The translations under genes were made by a program, and so were the position numbers. The notes beneath the pieces are model-generated. The model did no database searches. It saw only the letters and a program-made list of their open reading frames with translations, and was not told the origin of the DNA. Positions 4,997 to 9,873 of a DNA stretch of 9,873 nt are shown here, in pieces (position 1 is the stretch's first letter; every line of letters begins with the position of its first letter). The DNA is from Gallionella sp. (GTDB taxonomy: Bacteria > Pseudomonadota > Gammaproteobacteria > Burkholderiales > Gallionellaceae): positions 1-9,873 of the forward strand of contig JANLID010000222.1 in assembly GCA_024654105.1 (NCBI GenBank), in the 5' to 3' direction.

Positions 4997-6523
4997 TTAC
5001 ATCGACGACAGGCTCATCACCAGATCCAACTCCATCTGGTCTTCATCCATCGGCCTGTCGGTCTTCCCGTCGCCGCGCCGCGCTTCGATCACATCCAGAT
5101 ATTGCGGTGTGATGTCGCCGGTGATGTAGCGGCCGTCAAAACAGGAGGCGTCAAACTCCACAATGGCCGGGTTGGCCTTGCGTACCGCCGCCTTGAGGTC
5201 GTCCAAGTCCTGATAGATCAGCCGGTCTGCACCAATCTCGCGACAGATTTCCTCATCGCTGCGTCCGGTGGCGATCAGTTCAGCACGGCTGGGCATGTCG
5301 ATGCCATACACATTCGGGAAACATACCGGCGGTGCTGCGGAGGCAAAATACACCTTGCGCGCGCCGGCATCACGCGCCATCTGCACAATTTCGCGGCTGG
5401 TGGTGCCGCGCACGATGGAGTCATCCACCAGCAGCACATTCTTGCCCTTGAATTCCATACCGATGGCATTCAGCTTCTGGCGCACCGATTTCTTGCGCAG
5501 CGCCTGTCCGGGCATGATGAAAGTGCGCCCGATGTAGCGGTTTTTCACAAAGCCTTCGCGGAACGGGATGTTGAGGCGATTCGCCAGTTGCAGCGCGCTG
5601 GGGCGGCTGGAATCGGGGATCGGGATGACCACGTCGATATCCACCCCGTCCCACTCGCGCTTGAGTTTGTCGGCAAGGTATTCGCCCATGCTCAGGCGCG
5701 TCTCATAGACCGACACGCCGTCGATCACCGAATCGGGGCGCGCCAGATAGACATATTCGAAAATGCACGGATTGAGGCTGGATTTATCGCTGCATTGCCG
5801 GCTGTGCAGGTTGCCGTCGAAATCGATGAATATCGCCTCGCCGGGCGCGACATCGCGCAGGAATTTGAAACCCAGCGTATCCAGCGCGACGCTTTCCGAA
5901 GCGACCAGATATTCCGGCCCTTGCTCGGTTTCATGCACACCCACCACCAACGGACGAATGCCGTGATTGTCACGGAACGCCAACAGGCCATAACCGGCGA
6001 TCATCGCCACCACGGCATAGGCGCCGCGGCAACGCCGGTGCACGGCAGATACCGCGGCAAAAATGGTCGGTGCATCCAGGCGCAACCCTTTGGATTTGCC
6101 CTGCAATTCGTGCGCCAGCACATTCAGCAATACTTCCGAATCGGAATTGGTATTGACGTGGCGCAAGTCATCCACAAACAACTGCCGCTTCAATTCATCG
6201 GCATTGGTCAGGTTGCCATTGTGGCCGAGCACGATGCCGAACGGCGAATTTACATAGAATGGCTGCGCCTCGTTGTGATCCACCGCGGAACCGGCGGTGG
6301 GATAACGCACATGTGCGATGCCCGCATTCCCCGACAGCGCGCGCATATTGCGGGTGCGAAACACGTCGCGCACCAGGCCATTGCCTTTGTGCAGGTGAAA
6401 AGTGCGCCCATCCAGCGTGGCGATACCGGCGGCATCCTGCCCGCGATGTTGCAGAACCTGCAGGCCGTCATACAACAACTGATTGGCCGGTATTTGCGAG
6501 ACTACTCCGAGAATGCCGCACAT
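4997..6523 (-). CDS. purF: Amidophosphoribosyltransferase PurF
   Basis: A full-length 508-residue enzyme catalysing the first committed step of purine synthesis: PRPP plus glutamine to 5-phosphoribosylamine. It begins MCGILGVVSQ, so Cys2 becomes the N-terminal nucleophile of the class II glutamine amidotransferase domain after Met removal; there is no propeptide, as in the E. coli type. LQHRGQDAAGI (24-34) and HVRYPTAG (71-78) mark that domain. The C-terminal phosphoribosyltransferase domain shows PIPDSSRPSA (301-310), NRYIGRTFI (328-336) and the PRPP-binding VLLVDDSIVRGTTS (363-376). The start is 18 bases after the cvpA stop, with only a weak GGGA upstream, so it is probably cotranscribed with cvpA. 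Downstream, accessory DNA replaces the expected metZ junction. Confidence 0.97.
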   Translation of the reverse strand: MCGILGVVSQIPANQLLYDGLQVLQHRGQDAAGIATLDGRTFHLHKGNGLVRDVFRTRNMRALSGNAGIAHVRYPTAGSAVDHNEAQPFYVNSPFGIVLGHNGNLTNADELKRQLFVDDLRHVNTNSDSEVLLNVLAHELQGKSKGLRLDAPTIFAAVSAVHRRCRGAYAVVAMIAGYGLLAFRDNHGIRPLVVGVHETEQGPEYLVASESVALDTLGFKFLRDVAPGEAIFIDFDGNLHSRQCSDKSSLNPCIFEYVYLARPDSVIDGVSVYETRLSMGEYLADKLKREWDGVDIDVVIPIPDSSRPSALQLANRLNIPFREGFVKNRYIGRTFIMPGQALRKKSVRQKLNAIGMEFKGKNVLLVDDSIVRGTTSREIVQMARDAGARKVYFASAAPPVCFPNVYGIDMPSRAELIATGRSDEEICREIGADRLIYQDLDDLKAAVRKANPAIVEFDASCFDGRYITGDITPQYLDVIEARRGDGKTDRPMDEDQMELDLVMSLSSM

Positions 6524-6541
6524 GATTCGTTATCCCAAAAA

Positions 6542-7036
6542 TTAACCGCGAGCTCCGTAATGAATACGTTGCGCGATATTGTCCGGCAACCACGTTTTAG
6601 TCAGCAAGGCGACATCTTCCACCATTTTTCTCGTCTGTGCGTTGTGCCAGAACGGTTGATCGGGAATGTGTGTCAATCCGGCCAGCCACACCAGCGCGAG
6701 TATCACCAGCCCACCACGCAACACCCCAAACAATCCGCCCATTACGCTATCCAACCGGCTCAGCCCGACTGCTTTCACCAGCCTGGCAAGCAGCCAGACC
6801 AGTACACCCCAAACGATCAGCGCAGCGACAAACACCACAATATATGCCACCGCAATGCGCATTGCTTCCTGTTGCAACGGTAACAGCGGCACAATGTTGT
6901 TGGCGAATAATTTACCCAACACAAATGCTATCGGCCAACCCGCCAGTGACAATACCTCATAAACCAGACCACGCCACAAACCGAGCAACAGCGAAACCAG
7001 CAGTATTGTCAGAATGGCAAGATCGAATCCCGTCAT
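6542..7036 (-). CDS. cvpA: CvpA family inner-membrane protein
   Basis: A 164-residue membrane protein beginning MTGFDLAILTILLVSLLLG, with about four hydrophobic segments (roughly residues 5-20, 25-42, 61-84 and 98-120). GLWRGLVYEVLSLAGW (19-34) and the Gly-rich SRLDSVMGGLFGVLRGG (92-108) are CvpA hallmarks. The family was named for colicin V production in E. coli and lies next to purF in many proteobacteria; its molecular role is not settled. The ATG at 7036 is preferred because it gives the family's usual start; a TTG at 7045, overlapping the dedD stop, would add three residues. Its spacing from dedD (5 bases) and purF (18 bases) indicates one operon. Confidence 0.92.
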   Translation of the reverse strand: MTGFDLAILTILLVSLLLGLWRGLVYEVLSLAGWPIAFVLGKLFANNIVPLLPLQQEAMRIAVAYIVVFVAALIVWGVLVWLLARLVKAVGLSRLDSVMGGLFGVLRGGLVILALVWLAGLTHIPDQPFWHNAQTRKMVEDVALLTKTWLPDNIAQRIHYGARG

Positions 7037-7041
7037 TGCAT

Positions 7042-7683
7042 TCAATGCGCGCTCATCACTACCGGTTTCAGGCCATGCTTTTCCAGCAACTGGCGTATCT
7101 GCTCGGCCTCCTTGCGCTCAGGATATGGCCCGACACGCACGCGTACCTTATCGCCAATCTTTTCGGTATAAGCCTTGTTGAAGCCCCACTTTTTCAGTGT
7201 TTCCAGTTGCTTTTTGGCAGTATCGGCATTGGTATATGCGCCAATCTGCGCGACATAGCCTTCGATGCCGGCAGGCTTATTCACGACCTTTGATTCCGGC
7301 TGTTTATTAACCATAGGCTGCGCCTTGACCGGCGCATCTGTGTTGGGGCCGCTTGCGACAACCGGCTTTGCAGCATCACTTTGCGCCACGTCAGCTATGA
7401 CAGCAGCAGACACAGCAGGCAGAGCTGAAACCGTCTCGACCGCGGAAACGGCGAGCGGCGGAGCCTCCGCCACTTCTGAAACCGGCACGCCCGGAATGAA
7501 TTCGCCGATCTTGTCGGGTGCAGGAATACGCAGGTCAATGTCTTGCCCGGTAGGTTTGGGCTCGCTGTCCAGCACCATCGGCAGGATCACCACTACCGCC
7601 AGTGTAAGCGCGATTGCGCCGACCAGACGACGCCGCGCTTTGCGCCTGAGATTCAATTCTTCTTCTGTCTGCTGTTTTGCCAT
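7042..7683 (-). CDS. dedD: SPOR domain protein, DedD-like cell-division protein
   Basis: 213 residues: a short cytoplasmic basic N-terminus (NLRRKARRRL, 11-20), one transmembrane helix (about 20-38), a long Ala/Val/Pro-rich periplasmic linker, and a C-terminal SPOR domain (about 139-211, starting at GIEGYVAQIGAY and containing KVRVRVGPY). SPOR domains bind glycan strands lacking peptide stems at the septum, and DedD-type proteins assist constriction. The position between folC and cvpA is the same as for dedD in E. coli and many proteobacteria. The ATG at 7683 follows folC by 28 bases, with only weak GAG-like signals upstream. The linker is poorly conserved in this family. Confidence 0.9.
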   Translation of the reverse strand: MAKQQTEEELNLRRKARRRLVGAIALTLAVVVILPMVLDSEPKPTGQDIDLRIPAPDKIGEFIPGVPVSEVAEAPPLAVSAVETVSALPAVSAAVIADVAQSDAAKPVVASGPNTDAPVKAQPMVNKQPESKVVNKPAGIEGYVAQIGAYTNADTAKKQLETLKKWGFNKAYTEKIGDKVRVRVGPYPERKEAEQIRQLLEKHGLKPVVMSAH

Positions 7684-7711
7684 GCTCTGATCTCGCTTAT
7701 TAGATTATCGG

Positions 7712-9091
7712 TCAAGTGATATGCAACCCTCTGGCCGCCATCACTTCGGCCACGGTGTAGAACGATCCGAAGGCCGCGATTCTATCATTTTCGCCTGTCA
7801 CATTATAGGCATAACGCAATGCTTCAGTGACGTTAGGGAAAGTTTGAATCGCGCCGCGCACAGCGCGCTGTTGCAAAGCCTGCGCCAGCTCTGCGGCGGT
7901 TGCGCCGCGCGGCGCGTCGATGCCCGCCACCAGCCAGGTATCGATAAGCGGATCAAGCGCCGCAGCCACTCCCGCCATGTCCTTGTCCTTGAGCATAGCG
8001 AATACCGCAAAAGTGTGCGGGCAAGGCGGCAACGCCGCGAGATTCTGCGCCAGCGAACGCGCCGCATGGGGGTTGTGCGCCACGTCGAGGATCATCTGCG
8101 GCCTGCCCGGCACGACCTGAAAACGCCCGGCGAGTTGCACCTCGACCAACCCGCGCCGCACCGCCTCCATGCTCACCGGCAATTTATCCTTGAGCGCGTC
8201 CAGCGCCGCCAGCGCCGCGCTGGCGTTGTGCAACTGGAGCGCGCCGCGCAACGCCGGATACGGCAAGGCATTGCGCGCTCCGATTTTGCTGCGGTAATCC
8301 CACTGACCCTGGTGGGACGTAAATCCAAACTCGCTGCCGATGCACCACAGTTCCGCACCGCTCTGTTGCGCATGATTGCGGATCGCCTGTGGCACATCCG
8401 CATCCGCGCAAATCGCCACCTTGCCTTTGCGAAAAATCCCCGCCTTCTCGAAAGCGATCTGCTCGCGTGTCTCGCCGAGGTAATCGGTATGGTCGATGTC
8501 CACGCTGGTCACCACCGCGCAGTCGCTGTCGAACACGTTCACCGCATCCAGCCTGCCGCCCAGCCCGACTTCGAGAATCGCGACATCCACCTTGTGTTCG
8601 ATGAAACACTGCATCGCCGCAAGCGTGCCGAACTCGAAATAGGTCAGGGAAATATCATCCGGTTCTGACGATCGCCCCCTCCCCTTCAATGGGATGGTTG
8701 GGGTGGGGATGGGTGTGTCGGCTCCCTGCCCTTTGCGCGCCTGCTCGATCTTTTCAAAGGATGCGCATAACTCTGCATCGCTCGCCTGCCGCTTGGCGAT
8801 GCGCACGCGCTCGTTATAATGCAGCAGATGCGGCGAGGTGTAGCAGCCGACGCAGTATCCGGCGGCGTGCAGGATGGACTCCAGCATCGCGCACACCGAG
8901 CCCTTGCCGTTGGTGCCGCCGACCGTGATGATTGGAAAATCGGGCTGGAGATTCAGCCGCTGTTTGACCTGCGCCACGCGCTCCAGGCCAAGTGCGATGG
9001 TCTTGGGATGCAGGGATTCGAGGTAGGTTAGCCAGTCGGGTAGGGTGGGCACGCCTTTGTGCCCACGCGGGATGTCCACGCGGTCAGTCAT
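7712..9091 (-). CDS. folC: Bifunctional folylpolyglutamate synthase / dihydrofolate synthase FolC, with an in-frame repeat-derived insert
   Basis: 459 residues. FolC adds glutamate to dihydropteroate and to folates, using ATP. Visible: P-loop VGGTNGKGSV (57-66), TSPHLLHYNERVRI (85-98), LTYFEFGTLAA (149-159), ILEVGLGGRLDAVN (172-185), DIDHTDYLGET (198-208), FEKAGI (214-219), and C-terminal ILDVAHNPHA. Two oddities are repeat-derived. Between EKIEQARK (113-120) and ISLTYFEFGT, where homologues have a few residues, there are about 26 residues rich in Pro, Thr, Gly and Arg (TPIPTPTIPLKGRGR) encoded by the repeat at 8674-8715. Also, the first residues (MTDRVDIPRGHKG) are encoded by a hairpin repeat; the family-like part starts near VPTLPDWL, where a GTG at 9052 is an alternative start. 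No clear ribosome binding site precedes ATG 9091, as a palindrome abuts it. The frame stays open and all catalytic motifs are present, so the gene is probably functional. Confidence 0.93.
   Translation of the reverse strand: MTDRVDIPRGHKGVPTLPDWLTYLESLHPKTIALGLERVAQVKQRLNLQPDFPIITVGGTNGKGSVCAMLESILHAAGYCVGCYTSPHLLHYNERVRIAKRQASDAELCASFEKIEQARKGQGADTPIPTPTIPLKGRGRSSEPDDISLTYFEFGTLAAMQCFIEHKVDVAILEVGLGGRLDAVNVFDSDCAVVTSVDIDHTDYLGETREQIAFEKAGIFRKGKVAICADADVPQAIRNHAQQSGAELWCIGSEFGFTSHQGQWDYRSKIGARNALPYPALRGALQLHNASAALAALDALKDKLPVSMEAVRRGLVEVQLAGRFQVVPGRPQMILDVAHNPHAARSLAQNLAALPPCPHTFAVFAMLKDKDMAGVAAALDPLIDTWLVAGIDAPRGATAAELAQALQQRAVRGAIQTFPNVTEALRYAYNVTGENDRIAAFGSFYTVAEVMAARGLHIT
8674..8715. repeat. 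C/G-homopolymer-rich dispersed-type repeat inserted in folC
   Basis: The plus strand reads gccccctccccttcaatggg and continues with ggttgggg and gggatgggtg. It is an imperfect inverted repeat (C-rich runs opposite G-rich runs around ttcaat). I recall repeats of this composition scattered in many proteobacterial genomes, mostly between genes. Here it lies inside folC without breaking the frame, and it coincides with the extra Pro/Thr/Gly/Arg-rich residues at about 121-146 of the protein. Confidence 0.75.
9045..9066. repeat. Short perfect hairpin repeat at the 5' end of folC
   Basis: gtgggcac (9045-9052) and gtgcccac (9059-9066) form perfect 8-bp arms around a 6-nt loop (gccttt). The element encodes the GHKGVP region of the FolC N-terminus, which homologues lack. 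It resembles a commonly dispersed bacterial repeat with the core gggcacgcctttgtgccc (recollection, not searched). Confidence 0.65.
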
Positions 9092-9093
9092 TT

Positions 9094-9137
9094 GTAGGGT
9101 GCGCTGTGCGCACCATGGTGCGTGGAACGCACCCTAC
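9094..9137. repeat. 44-bp palindromic repeat between the VOC remnant and folC
   Basis: The left arm gtagggtgcgctgtgcgcac (9094-9113) and the reverse complement of 9118-9137 agree at 16 of 20 positions, with catg as the central loop. The two ends (gtagggtgcg / cgcaccctac) are perfect complements. It lies two bases from the folC ATG and marks exactly where the VOC-like sequence stops. Elements with these ends are, as I recall, common dispersed repeats in proteobacteria. As RNA it could fold into a hairpin in the folC leader. Confidence 0.85.
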
Positions 9138-9269
9138 GCTTGCTTCCTTGCATGACCACCCGAATAGCTGACTGAAGAATGCACCGCTGCGTTTCTGGTC
9201 GGAAGTAACCAGCTCGTTCCATATGAACGGGTTCTGGTCTGTCACAGATTGATCTTCCTCGTCGCTCAT
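9138..9269 (-). pseudogene. Truncated VOC/glyoxalase-like protein gene (5' fragment)
   Basis: An ATG at 9269 opens a frame whose first 44 residues, including NPFIWNELVTSDQKRSGAFF and SQLFGW (residues 13-38), match the N-terminus of VOC superfamily (glyoxalase/bleomycin-resistance-like) proteins, normally about 120-140 residues. The likeness stops at the palindromic repeat; beyond 9137 the frame reads repeat-encoded residues (GCVPRTMVRTAHPT) and ends at 9084-9086, inside the start of folC. Most of the beta-alpha-beta-beta-beta fold and the metal ligands would be missing, so it is a remnant. It starts 8 bases after the accD stop, without a clear ribosome binding site. No remaining 3' part is visible before folC. 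Confidence 0.7.
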
Positions 9270-9277
9270 GACATAAA

Positions 9278-9873
<596 letters not shown>

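Noticed and set aside
4946..6883. 645-codon plus-strand open frame opposite purF and cvpA
   Set aside because: It is antisense to two well-supported genes, has a His/Gln/Arg-rich composition typical of shadow frames in GC-rich DNA, and shows no family motif.

Overview
The window looks like a chromosomal piece of a betaproteobacterium, most likely from the Nitrosomonadales/Gallionellaceae side. This is inferred from the protein sequences and from the housekeeping order accD-folC-dedD-cvpA-purF-metZ, which I recall as typical of betaproteobacteria; no database search was possible. Almost everything is on the minus strand, so transcription runs from high to low coordinates. The housekeeping genes are GC-rich (sampled lines about 57-65% GC), while the segment between purF and metZ is visibly poorer (sampled lines about 48-52%).

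Reading in the direction of transcription: the 3' part of accD (9278-9873, cut by the window edge); a truncated VOC/glyoxalase-like remnant (9138-9269) ending exactly at a 44-bp palindromic repeat (9094-9137); folC (7712-9091), whose reading frame has absorbed a proline-rich insert from a dispersed-type repeat (8674-8715) and whose 5' end contains another hairpin repeat; dedD (SPOR protein); cvpA; and purF. The folC-dedD-cvpA-purF block is tightly spaced and probably one operon: folate polyglutamylation, a cell-division SPOR protein, a membrane protein often found beside purF, and the first step of purine synthesis.

Between purF and metZ lies about 3 kb of accessory DNA (about 1989-4996). It holds two modules. 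The first is a two-gene operon with an 8-nt overlap: a DndC-like PP-loop ATPase/sulfurtransferase (3762-4925) followed by an HNH endonuclease with an N-terminus resembling the DNA sulfur-binding domain of ScoMcrA/SprMcrA-type enzymes (2840-3769). No other dnd/ssp genes are present. The second is a RelE/ParE-type toxin with its antitoxin (2225-2724), bracketed by two direct repeats of 49 bp (47/49 identical) that sit upstream of the antitoxin and of metZ.

After the island come metZ (O-succinylhomoserine sulfhydrylase, 810-1988), a large inverted repeat with 33-bp arms (707-790), and pncC (CinA C-terminal type nicotinamide-nucleotide amidase, 204-695). At the left edge an open plus-strand frame (1-303) may be the 3' end of a convergent gene. 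The best candidate for an undescribed system is the minimal DndC-HNH pair. A second theme is how much dispersed-type repeat DNA has been inserted into and beside housekeeping genes here.
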